64,000 nucleotides of DNA from JAAZLS01 sp964585925 (GTDB lineage: Bacteria > Bacillota > Dethiobacteria > DTU022): positions 1 through 64,000 of the forward strand of contig CAZPFS010000003.1 of assembly GCA_964585925.1 (NCBI GenBank). The letters are read 5' to 3'. The position numbers were made by a program, and so were the translations under genes. Positions 52,560-60,580 of this stretch are shown here, in pieces. The notes beneath the pieces are model-generated. The model saw nothing but the letters and a program-made list of their open reading frames with translations, did no database searches and had not been told where the DNA came from. Every line of letters begins with the position of its first letter. The stretch's first letter is position 1.

Positions 52560-54293
52560 TCAGATTTCCTTCAGCAGTTCCAAAGAACAATTCAAGGCAT
52601 CATAGCATTGATTTCTTCTTCTCATTGCCCTGGTATAATGGGTTTTGTAATTTTCGCTCTCTACCGGAAATCTTTCAAGACGTTCGAGATCCGTAAGGCC
52701 GGGCAATGGATTTTTTAAATCCGACAGGCCATATGTGTCCTGCCCGTATCTGCCGATCACGGTATGCCTGACAGGCAGCGTGTACCGACACAATTTCATG
52801 AGGATCTTATTGATATTTTTTATTTGTTCACTGGCTATGGTCATTTTTTTCAGATCACCCTTGAGCTGTTCCAATTTTTTTGCCTTCTCCGTAAATCCAT
52901 TGTTCAACTCGATCAGGCTGCTGATATCAATATCATGCTTTTCACCCATTTTTTCCAGCCTGGATAACCGCTGGGTAAATTCATCAGCCACACTGCAAAA
53001 TTCAAAAGGCAAAATATCCCGATTCAGCATTTCCCATACAAAACCGGCATTGCACCTCAGATCCCTCATCAGAACATTTTCATCAACCTTGTCAATGGTG
53101 TCCAGATCGCTGTGATACCACCAGCCAAGAATAGCTCCTTTCCATTTGGCTATTTCTTGGTGAGAATGCATGGAAAGACCAAACAGGGATGGAATACCTA
53201 TTCCAAAAAATGATTGGTCGCCAATCTTGTCCTGCCGTATTTCATCATAAGGAGTATCCTTTAAAAATTTTGCGGCAACCTGACGGGCAAACAGTTTTAA
53301 TTCAGCTGTGCTCCAAGCGACAAACCGTGAGGCTCCCAACATGCCCGGGGAATCAATGTTTAAATAGGCGATCCCATTGTTTTGCAACTGGCTCCAGTTA
53401 TGATCCACATACCATGTGGAGCCTTCCATAATGCCTGTTTCATGGCCGGGCCAAAATCCAATGACCACACTCCTTTTTAAACGAGGTTGATTTTGGGCCA
53501 AAACACGGGCAATTTCCATGGTAACAGCGTTTCCCGTCGCATTGCAGGTAACCCCTGCATTCCAGGCATCATAGTGCCCCCCCACCACAATAAATTTTTC
53601 AGGTTCATCATTACCCTGAATAAAGCCAAGCGGTTCAATAATTTTACGCCACTCCCGCGTACATTCGCTTTTGATCCAAAGCGTTACCTTCCCGCGCCGG
53701 CAGAGCTCTATTAAACGATCGCCGTCTTTCCTCATGATGCTGACAACCGGTATTTTAGGCATCTGCTTGATATCTTCAGGTGTTGGATTGCCCCAGGGAG
53801 CTTTAACCGTCCCATACGTTAAATTTTCAAACTCAGGAGATCCCCAATTTGCCATTACAACCGCAAGAGCGCCGTTTACGGTGGCAATTCGTACCTTTTC
53901 GGGACGCGGGGGATCATATGACAAGTCAAGCAAAACTATCTTGTTTTTAACATCTAAGCCGTTATACCTTTCCTCTTTGCCCTCCCCAAGATATACAACT
54001 TCTCCTTCCAATCCCTCTTTGGGAGTGGACACACCTTGCGCAAAAACAGAACAAGGTAATTCTGCAGCTTCAGGCGCTAAAATTTTTAACCGGCCGCTTA
54101 TGGGGAAGGAAACCAAACCATCCAGGTAATGTAAATGTGTATCTACCCCTGCCCCTTGCAGTTCGGTTTGGATATAGCGGGAAACCTCTTTTTCCACCTC
54201 AGTACCGGATAATCGCTCCTGAGCTATGTCGGTAATGTTATTGATATCTTTAAATGTCCTGGAAATTGAAAGTTGATCGATATAATCCAGCAT
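52560..54293 (-). CDS. M28-family peptidase homologue with altered active site
   Basis: A 577-residue protein with the M28 aminopeptidase fold and a PA-like insert (about residues 80-210). Expected ligands His240 and Asp242 (VVGGHYDAWN), Glu285 (GHETGIMEGS), Asp314 (NIDSPG) and His394 (WWYHSDLDT) are present. The bridging Asp of the usual GAxDN motif is Cys250 (GVTCNATGN), and the general-base Glu position is His284. No signal peptide is seen, so it is likely cytoplasmic. It may be a peptidase with changed chemistry, an amidase, or a non-hydrolytic binding protein. It lies in the sigma-54 linked operon between the unknown gene and livK. Confidence 0.75.
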   Translation of the reverse strand: MLDYIDQLSISRTFKDINNITDIAQERLSGTEVEKEVSRYIQTELQGAGVDTHLHYLDGLVSFPISGRLKILAPEAAELPCSVFAQGVSTPKEGLEGEVVYLGEGKEERYNGLDVKNKIVLLDLSYDPPRPEKVRIATVNGALAVVMANWGSPEFENLTYGTVKAPWGNPTPEDIKQMPKIPVVSIMRKDGDRLIELCRRGKVTLWIKSECTREWRKIIEPLGFIQGNDEPEKFIVVGGHYDAWNAGVTCNATGNAVTMEIARVLAQNQPRLKRSVVIGFWPGHETGIMEGSTWYVDHNWSQLQNNGIAYLNIDSPGMLGASRFVAWSTAELKLFARQVAAKFLKDTPYDEIRQDKIGDQSFFGIGIPSLFGLSMHSHQEIAKWKGAILGWWYHSDLDTIDKVDENVLMRDLRCNAGFVWEMLNRDILPFEFCSVADEFTQRLSRLEKMGEKHDIDISSLIELNNGFTEKAKKLEQLKGDLKKMTIASEQIKNINKILMKLCRYTLPVRHTVIGRYGQDTYGLSDLKNPLPGLTDLERLERFPVESENYKTHYTRAMRRRNQCYDALNCSLELLKEI

Positions 54294-54375
54294 TTACATC
54301 ACCCCTTATAAATTTATAGATTTCAAAACGGACAAAATTTTTAAAAGGCACCTTGTCCCGCAAAAAATAGGTGAA

Positions 54376-55278
54376 TCAACGATTCCTTAAAAATACCGGC
54401 AATTGTTCCTCTTTTTGACCCTTGTATTGGCAGTGTACAACAACATGATCGACCTTGGTGTTTTTCGCCTGTTGGGCGGATCTGATATCACAGGTCTCAC
54501 AAATGGCTTTTCTCGGCATCAGCGGAGGCTCGCCTTTGATCGACTCTATCAGGCTGATTGCTTTTTCAAGAGCCGCGCTGTCTCCCTCCGCAATCAAGCT
54601 TACCGAACCTTCCGAACCGCCGTGGCCTCCGGAGGCGACATGAAAGCCGTCAACTCCGGTCAGAATCTTCAATGCTTCGATTTCCGTGATTACCCTGGCC
54701 CCTGTAAGCGGAATCATTCCAAGTTTCATGCCGCTGCAATAATCGAGTTTTTGTATCCCGCACAGCTCAACAGACTGTTTTACCGAAGGCACCATTTTTT
54801 CCAAACCGACGGGAGAAATAATTTGTATCCCCTGGGCTAAAAGCATTCCTATAGCCCATCCTACAGCTCCTCCTTCCGGATGGCCGACAAAAGCTGCAAC
54901 GTTGCCTTCCCTATCCAGGGCATTGGCGCCTTTAACAAAAACTGAGTTTTTATCAAACTGGACCAACATCTCGGCCATGGTGGGGGTGGGGGGTTGAATT
55001 TCTCCCCTGTCAATAAACAAACTGATCGGTTTCTCTTCAACCAGCGTTTGGCAAGTAACCCCTTTGGTCAGAACCCCGGATAGATACTTATTCCGGTCAA
55101 ACAGCTCATTAAATTTTTCTTTTCCCAGGATTTCTTCCGCCACATATACATTTGTTGATCCCAATTGGATATGCAACTTGCCGTTTCTTAAAGCGTTTTT
55201 TATCTCCTTCATTTCGGCAACGCCTTTTCCAATAAGCCTTTTTGATTCAGCAGGTGTTAGTACAAATAATGCACGCAT
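54376..55278 (-). CDS. Uncharacterised 300-residue protein in the sigma-54 linked operon
   Basis: A 300-residue soluble protein that I do not recognise. It starts MRALFVLTPAESKRLIGKGVAE, and has GKLHIQLGSTNVYVAEEIL, LTKGVTC, a Gly-rich centre (GHPEGGAVGWAIG, VGLEKMVPSV), GARVITEIEALKIL, and GHGGSEGSVSLIAEG. A C-terminal ICETCD is the only paired-Cys motif. AAGGAGGGA precedes the ATG. There are no membrane segments or signal peptide. It sits between the cysteine-desulfidase-like and M28-like genes, and its conserved-looking loops suggest an enzyme or cofactor-binding protein, but this is inference only. Confidence 0.75.
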   Translation of the reverse strand: MRALFVLTPAESKRLIGKGVAEMKEIKNALRNGKLHIQLGSTNVYVAEEILGKEKFNELFDRNKYLSGVLTKGVTCQTLVEEKPISLFIDRGEIQPPTPTMAEMLVQFDKNSVFVKGANALDREGNVAAFVGHPEGGAVGWAIGMLLAQGIQIISPVGLEKMVPSVKQSVELCGIQKLDYCSGMKLGMIPLTGARVITEIEALKILTGVDGFHVASGGHGGSEGSVSLIAEGDSAALEKAISLIESIKGEPPLMPRKAICETCDIRSAQQAKNTKVDHVVVHCQYKGQKEEQLPVFLRNR

Positions 55279-55446
55279 TTGATTCCCTCCTTAAATATAG
55301 TAACCAACCGCTGATTTTGAGGCAGCCGATAAACACCCATATTTGCTAAAATATTTCGGTACATTTCGGCTCTACCTCACTTATTCCTGCATTTCCCCTC
55401 ACTACGAAAAAGATTGGAATACCCCAACTGTTTGGTTTTATTCCAA

Positions 55447-56727
55447 TTATCCCATGGATTCGATAATCTGAACCAAGGCTTTATCCGCGCACTGCATTCC
55501 TTTGTTGACCAGGAAGGAAGCGTTGCCAATAGTGTGTTCGGCGCCGGGACCAACAATTCCGTCCTTGGGCTGAATAACAACACCCCGTATCGCCAGCATA
55601 GCGGCATCATAAGCGGTGCTTGCAGCCACAGAGAGTTTTAAGGCACAGCCTCCTTTGGCACCGTCGCAGATCATTCCGGCAAGAGCGCCGATAACATTGA
55701 TCACCGCCGCCTGTAAATCCAGATCGCTGCCGCCCTGTAAATACGCCAGCGCGGCTGAAGCCCCTGCACCGGCGGCAATTGCACACCCGCAAACGGGGGT
55801 CAGAATTCCAATTTTTGATTTTATGTATATAGTTATCAGAGTACTCAGCGCAATGGCTCTTAAAACATTTTCCTCTGAGATCTTATTTATCTCTGCAAAG
55901 GTGCCAATCGGAACAATGGCGGTAATACCCTGGTTTCCGCTCCCCGCGATAGCCGCTACCGGAAAATCCAAACCATTCATTCGCACATCACAGGCTGCCG
56001 AAGTGAGAATCTTTATTCGATTGAATAGATGCAAATTGGATGTTTTTGCTTTTGTATCCCCATATATTTCCTGCAAAGCCGCGCCAAAAAAATTAACCCC
56101 TACCTCTTTTAAACCTGCCCGGGCTATTTGCATATTCATTTCCCAGCTGTCACTTAGAAATTCAATTTCTTTGGGATCAATTTCATGTATAAATTTGATT
56201 ATTGCAGCCAAATCCAATCCATCAAGGGCGCTTCCTTTGTAATTACCTGCTCCGCAGGGATTGCAAAGAATTGCATTTCCGTTATGCTCCAAACAAACGA
56301 CATTCGTATGGTTTCCTGTAATCAGACAGCGACCGTGATCGCTGTCAGTCTTTATACAAACATCAATGTATAGGCCAAATTGCTCGCGTATTTTTATTTC
56401 AATTAATGACGCGTTTACCATTTTTATGGCTTTACCAATGTCATCTTCATTGATGTCCTTTAAAACCTCCAATTGGTATTGCGGTTTCCCGGCAATCACG
56501 CCCAATGCCACCGCATAGTCAAGCCCTTTTAGGGTTGTCCTAGGAATCGTAACTCGCAGACAATTTTTATAAAAATTATTATCCACCAAAACCGTTATTG
56601 ACTTAATTTCACCGGATGTTTTTTCCCTTGCCAGCGCTCCCGCATAGGCCAAAGCCACAGGTTCAGTGCAGCCCAAAGCCGGCTGTATATTGCTTTTTAA
56701 AATGTTTAGTACAGCTTCCTCGTTCAA
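55447..56727 (-). CDS. L-cysteine desulfidase/serine dehydratase alpha-like protein (UPF0597 family)
   Basis: A 426-residue protein of the CdsB/YhaM group. This family includes an iron-sulfur L-cysteine desulfidase that releases sulfide, ammonia and pyruvate without PLP. Features are ALGCTEPVALAYAGALA near residue 18, CNPCGAGNYKGS, IAGSGNQGITAIVP, PVCGCAIAAGAGAS and MICDGAKGGCALK; the cysteines in these contexts are cluster-ligand candidates. The frame continues to 56871, but that extension would cover the sigma-54 promoter. TTG at 56727 after AGGTGAT is the real start. It is the first gene of the catabolic operon. Confidence 0.82.
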   Translation of the reverse strand: MNEEAVLNILKSNIQPALGCTEPVALAYAGALAREKTSGEIKSITVLVDNNFYKNCLRVTIPRTTLKGLDYAVALGVIAGKPQYQLEVLKDINEDDIGKAIKMVNASLIEIKIREQFGLYIDVCIKTDSDHGRCLITGNHTNVVCLEHNGNAILCNPCGAGNYKGSALDGLDLAAIIKFIHEIDPKEIEFLSDSWEMNMQIARAGLKEVGVNFFGAALQEIYGDTKAKTSNLHLFNRIKILTSAACDVRMNGLDFPVAAIAGSGNQGITAIVPIGTFAEINKISEENVLRAIALSTLITIYIKSKIGILTPVCGCAIAAGAGASAALAYLQGGSDLDLQAAVINVIGALAGMICDGAKGGCALKLSVAASTAYDAAMLAIRGVVIQPKDGIVGPGAEHTIGNASFLVNKGMQCADKALVQIIESMG

Positions 56728-56785
56728 AATATAATCACCTGCTTCTTCATATTCATCAACTGCTGTATCCTTGTTAAATACAAAC

Positions 56786-56801
56786 AGCAATATGCATGCC
56801 A
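56786..56801 (-). promoter_or_regulatory. Sigma-54 (-24/-12) promoter of the catabolic operon
   Basis: The minus strand reads TGGCATGCATATTGCT. This matches the consensus TGGCACG-N4-TTGCW at all defined positions but one, with the GG and GC exactly ten bases apart. Transcription would start near 56775, about 48 bases before the TTG start at 56727. Confidence 0.82.
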
Positions 56802-56863
56802 TGTCTGGATTGCGGCGCTGCAATTGCTTTTTCAGGAAAATCACTGTTACGCAAACCGGAAAC

Positions 56864-56880
56864 TTTATCATATTGATAAA
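56864..56880. promoter_or_regulatory. Upstream activator palindrome 1
   Basis: TTTATCATATTGATAAA is a perfect 7-bp inverted repeat around TAT. It starts 63 bases upstream of the -24 element and shares the 15-base core TTATCATATTGATAA with site 2. It is a candidate binding site for the sigma-54 activator encoded divergently. Confidence 0.75.
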
Positions 56881-56931
56881 TATAGCCGTCCGGAATTAGC
56901 CCTATGCTCCCTTTTCTTCCCGCAATCCCGG

Positions 56932-56950
56932 TATTATCATATTGATAATA
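56932..56950. promoter_or_regulatory. Upstream activator palindrome 2
   Basis: TATTATCATATTGATAATA is a perfect 8-bp inverted repeat around TAT. Its centre is 69 bases from that of site 1. Paired sites 60-150 bases upstream of a -24/-12 promoter are the normal arrangement for enhancer-binding activators. The site also lies 72 bases before the regulator gene and may affect its expression. Confidence 0.75.
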
Positions 56951-57021
56951 AGCATTTATTATAGTTACCAAATGTCTAAATCGTTCAATAGCAGGAGAAG
57001 TTTAAGGATAAGCGAAGTATA

Positions 57022-58830
57022 TTGAATAGGTTGCCAAATGCCAAACAACAGGGCTTGCTCGCCAGGTTTATGGGGAATACTGCCTGTGATCCTGAGGAAG
57101 GGGTTTTCATGCAAAACATTGCCGAAGTTATTGCAAGTGTATTGAAATTAGATGTAACTATTGTAGACAAAAATTTGAGCCGGGTCGCCGGCACGGGCTA
57201 TTATTTTGATAAAGTGAACACATTAATACCCTGTGGCTCTTCTTTTGATTTTGTACTAAGCACCGGCAAGAAGATGGTAATATCCAATGTGGGAGATGGC
57301 CTATGTCAGGGATGTTCAATGCGGGAGAGTTGCGTTGAATTGGCCCATGTATGTTGCCCCATATGTATCGAAGAAAAACCAATCGGCGTCCTGGGCCTGG
57401 TAGCCTTTGATTCGGAACAACGCAGCCGTTTGTTAAATGCATTGAATGACTATGAGGATTTTTTAGATCAAATATGTAATTTAATTGCCGCAAAAATTCG
57501 CGGAGATGAAACTATCGACGAATTGCTGGCGGCGCATAGCCAGATCAGCATTATTATGCAGACTGTCAATGAAGGCATGATGCTTGTTAATGATCAGGGT
57601 CGGGTAACTTATTGCAACAAGGCTTCGGAAATCCTTCTTGAAACCCCCGCCGGGCTTATTGTTGGTCGGCACATTAAAGAAATATTCAACGATACCGAAA
57701 TGGACTGGTCAAAACCACTGCAAGAGGATTTTGAATTCAGAGAAGTAACCAGGGTGGAACAAAATCATAGAATCAGTTGCTTTGTTACCAACAAGCCCGT
57801 GCAGGTAGACCATAAGTACCTTGGAGCGGTCCTAACCTTTTACACGGCAAGCACCGTACACAGGTTGGTGGGGGAATTTTCCAGTGATCAGATAGATCAT
57901 AGCTTCAATACTATCCTCGGCAACAGCAAGGCCATTGTAGAATGTAAGCACCAGGCCGCTTTGGCGGCAAAAAGCAACTCCACCGTCTTGATTACCGGCG
58001 AAACGGGCACCGGCAAGGATCTGTTGGCGCGTGCGATACATAGTTCCAGCAGTAGAAAGGAAAAAGCTTTTATTGCCATAAACTGCGCGGCTATTCCGGA
58101 AACACTGCTGGAGAGTGAACTTTTTGGTTATGAGGAAGGGGCATTTACCGGGGCAAAAAAGGGGGGGAAACCGGGTAAATTTCAATTGGCCGACGAGGGC
58201 ACCCTGTTTCTTGATGAAATTGGAGACATGCCCCTATTTTTGCAAGTTAAATTATTGCGTGTACTTCAGGAAGGCTCTGTAGAGAGGGTAGGAGGGGTAA
58301 ATAAAATCCCGCTCAATGTGCGTATTATTGCCGCTACCAACCGCAATTTGGGGGAGCTTACAAAGCACGGTGAGTTCAGGGAAGATCTTTTTTATAGAAT
58401 TAATGTTATTCCCATCGAGATCCCCCCTTTGCGCGAAAGATCCTCCGATGTTAGGATTCTTATTGATCATTTTTTGGAACATTACGGCAAACTGCTGGAG
58501 AAGCCATACCTGCGTTTCTCACCGGAAGCGCTGCAACTTTTGTGCAATCACAATTGGCCCGGTAATGTGCGGGAGTTGGAAAACATTGTGGAATATGCTG
58601 TGAATATGGCCACTGCAGGTAGAATTACCGTTGAAAATTTACCTAAAAAATTACAAATAGACAAAGATACGGAAGCGGTTACACCTCTGGCGGAATTGGA
58701 AAAAAAGGAACTGCAGAAGGCCCTTAACTATTTTGGAAATACTACAGAATCCAAGAAAAAAATATCATCTGCCCTCGGAATCAGCATCGCTTCGGTATAT
58801 CGTAAATTAAAACTGCACGGCTTGGCTTAA
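57022..58830 (+). CDS. Sigma-54-dependent transcriptional activator with Cys-rich sensory domain
   Basis: A 602-residue enhancer-binding protein. Residues 1-165 form a GAF-like domain with a cysteine cluster (C95, C98, C104, C111, C112, C115, in CQGCSMRESC and CCPIC). A PAS domain follows at about 172-290. The AAA+ domain has Walker A GETGTGKD (326-333), GAFTGA (373-378, contact to sigma-54) and Walker B GTLFLDEIGD. The C-terminal Fis-type helix-turn-helix is ALGISIASVYRKL. It is divergent from the catabolic operon that has the -24/-12 promoter, so it should activate that operon. The start is TTG 57022 with a weak ribosome site; an inner ATG at 57070 is possible. The Cys cluster could bind metal or sense redox. 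Confidence 0.9.
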   Translation: MNRLPNAKQQGLLARFMGNTACDPEEGVFMQNIAEVIASVLKLDVTIVDKNLSRVAGTGYYFDKVNTLIPCGSSFDFVLSTGKKMVISNVGDGLCQGCSMRESCVELAHVCCPICIEEKPIGVLGLVAFDSEQRSRLLNALNDYEDFLDQICNLIAAKIRGDETIDELLAAHSQISIIMQTVNEGMMLVNDQGRVTYCNKASEILLETPAGLIVGRHIKEIFNDTEMDWSKPLQEDFEFREVTRVEQNHRISCFVTNKPVQVDHKYLGAVLTFYTASTVHRLVGEFSSDQIDHSFNTILGNSKAIVECKHQAALAAKSNSTVLITGETGTGKDLLARAIHSSSSRKEKAFIAINCAAIPETLLESELFGYEEGAFTGAKKGGKPGKFQLADEGTLFLDEIGDMPLFLQVKLLRVLQEGSVERVGGVNKIPLNVRIIAATNRNLGELTKHGEFREDLFYRINVIPIEIPPLRERSSDVRILIDHFLEHYGKLLEKPYLRFSPEALQLLCNHNWPGNVRELENIVEYAVNMATAGRITVENLPKKLQIDKDTEAVTPLAELEKKELQKALNYFGNTTESKKKISSALGISIASVYRKLKLHGLA

Positions 58831-60215
58831 CCGCCTGCTTCAGTTCTAAACTGGTTTAAAATAGACAAATAATCATCCGGCGTATCCAGATCCATCAATA
58901 TTTCCGGTGCATCCACTTCCACCGGACAAAGATCACGATCGCTCAAGCAATGGAGCAACTGGCTTCCTCCCCGGTCTCCCTTTAGCTCCATCAACATGGG
59001 CCAGGTCCGGCGATCAAACAGCACGGGGTTTCCCCGGCGGCCCCGGTAAGTGGGATATACGGCCAGGGGAAGACGGCTGCGGTAGCGTTCAAGCAAACTG
59101 CTATAGACCCGGGCCGGAATAAACGGCTGATCCCCCAGTATAAACATGGCTCCCTGGGAGGTGGCAGACACCTGAGAAAGCCCTGCCTGTAAAGAGGTGG
59201 AAATCCCCAGCTGCGCACGTTCGTTGATCACAACCTTCAGCTTGAACCTGGACAGGCGTGCGCCCAGCCAGGCTGTTTCCGGGTTGATCACCACAATGAT
59301 CTCACCGTCACTAGACCGGATCAGGTTTTGCAGGGTCTGTTCCAGCACGGTGGAGTCGCCAAGTTCCAGGGTCATCTTGTCTTTGCCCATGCGCCTGGAC
59401 AAACCGGCTGCCAGCACCACCCGGGACACCTCCGGCGCCGCCCTTTCCCCGCTTATGCCGAAAATAAATTGCAGGGGCACCGGCCGGCAGGCAGAGGTAA
59501 AAACAATATGGCGAATATCATCAATGCCCGCCGTCAAATCGGCTATTTTTGTTATTATCCCGGGATCAGAAATCAGATCTGCCTGATTGAATACCGGCAC
59601 CGTGCGGGCTCCCGGGGCCTGGCGGCAGCCCAGTTCAACCATCCATTTCATGCCGCGTACCAGGTGCTCGGCGGTGATGGTTTCACCCATCTGCATCCGG
59701 GCAATTATCGAAAATAGTTCCGGCCGGTGGACTGTCCCCGGGCTCAGGGCGGTTCCCAAACCGATCAAACCCATTACCGGCAGGGCTAGGCCGGAATCTG
59801 GGGGCAGTACCGGCTCATGGGAGGCATACCCTTTAAGCGGTTTTCTCGCCGCCCCGTCGCATTCCGCTAAAGCAAAGGATACTTCCGGCTCCGAGACGAT
59901 CCGCCCCGGCCAGGAAGGATCTATCCCCTTGAGCTTGCCTTCCGGCAGCAGACCTGCGGCCAGGACTACCGGATCCCTCCCGGCGGGCAGTAGTCTCAAT
60001 TTGCGGACAACTTCAGTCAGCGTTCCGGCCAAGATCAGGGGGAAAGAAGGATGTTGGAAGATCTTGGTGGTGGTGGTTACTACTACCTTTTTCTCCCCTC
60101 CGGCCAGTTCGCCCGCCAGCAGATACAGCAGGGATGTTTTTCCCCCGGCCCCGTATATGGATATTATTTCTTTCTGCTTGATCCCCAAACAGGATGAAAG
60201 CAGCAAATTATTCAT
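58827..60215 (-). CDS. YqeC-MocA fusion for selenium/molybdenum hydroxylase maturation
   Basis: A 462-residue two-domain protein. Residues 1-260 match YqeC, a P-loop protein tied to selenium-dependent molybdenum hydroxylases (GAGGKTS at 22-28, VTTTTKIF, AECDGAARKPLKGY, LGTALSPGTVHRPELF). From about 264 a MocA-type cytidylyltransferase begins with VVLAAGLSRRMGKDK; GDQPFIPA and RGRRGNPVLFDRRTWP are its NTP/Mo-pterin motifs. MocA makes molybdopterin cytosine dinucleotide, the cofactor of xanthine-dehydrogenase-type enzymes. The two functions are often separate genes. It lies downstream of the ModE-like gene and overlaps the sigma-54 regulator's end by 4 bp. Confidence 0.88.
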   Translation of the reverse strand: MNNLLLSSCLGIKQKEIISIYGAGGKTSLLYLLAGELAGGEKKVVVTTTTKIFQHPSFPLILAGTLTEVVRKLRLLPAGRDPVVLAAGLLPEGKLKGIDPSWPGRIVSEPEVSFALAECDGAARKPLKGYASHEPVLPPDSGLALPVMGLIGLGTALSPGTVHRPELFSIIARMQMGETITAEHLVRGMKWMVELGCRQAPGARTVPVFNQADLISDPGIITKIADLTAGIDDIRHIVFTSACRPVPLQFIFGISGERAAPEVSRVVLAAGLSRRMGKDKMTLELGDSTVLEQTLQNLIRSSDGEIIVVINPETAWLGARLSRFKLKVVINERAQLGISTSLQAGLSQVSATSQGAMFILGDQPFIPARVYSSLLERYRSRLPLAVYPTYRGRRGNPVLFDRRTWPMLMELKGDRGGSQLLHCLSDRDLCPVEVDAPEILMDLDTPDDYLSILNQFRTEAGG

Positions 60216-60235
60216 CTTTCGCCTTCCCGATTGTT

Positions 60236-60580
60236 TTACCCCATGGCCTCAAAATATTTGTCAAACAGCTCCAGAAACAGATGCCGGGCTTCTTCCTGAA
60301 ACAAGGCGAACTTCATTACCAGACCCCTCCCCTCCGGGGTCAGTTCAGAGCCTCCCCCTGAGTTGCCGCCGATGGTTCTGGTAAGCAGCGGAAACCCCAA
60401 CCGCCTTTCCAGCAAATCTACCAGCCGCCAGGCCTGGCTGTAAGACATGCCGATCTCTTTGGCCGCGGCCCTGAGAGACCCGGTCCGTTCAACCCGGTTC
60501 AAGATATCGCAGGGGCCGTCCCCAAATACCTTTTTTCCCCGGTCCTCCAGCCAGATCTTGCAACCGGGCTCAAGGTTCAT
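60236..60580 (-). CDS. ModE-like winged-helix molybdenum regulator
   Basis: A 114-residue protein with the N-terminal winged helix of ModE/LysR type. It shows CDILNRVERTGSLRAAAKEIGMSYSQAWRLVDLLERRLG and a wing TRTIGGNSGGGSELT (read in parts), and lacks the molybdate-binding Mop domains of full ModE. DNA-binding single-domain forms are common in Firmicutes. The ATG at 60580 has AAGGGTG at six bases. The upstream frame to 60664 is inside xdhC. It probably controls molybdenum enzyme genes around it. Confidence 0.88.
   Translation of the reverse strand: MNLEPGCKIWLEDRGKKVFGDGPCDILNRVERTGSLRAAAKEIGMSYSQAWRLVDLLERRLGFPLLTRTIGGNSGGGSELTPEGRGLVMKFALFQEEARHLFLELFDKYFEAMG

Noticed and set aside
56728..56871. 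N-terminal extension of the UPF0597 protein to 56871
   Set aside because: It would cover the -24/-12 promoter, adds a non-family N-terminus, and lacks a ribosome site; TTG 56727 has one.
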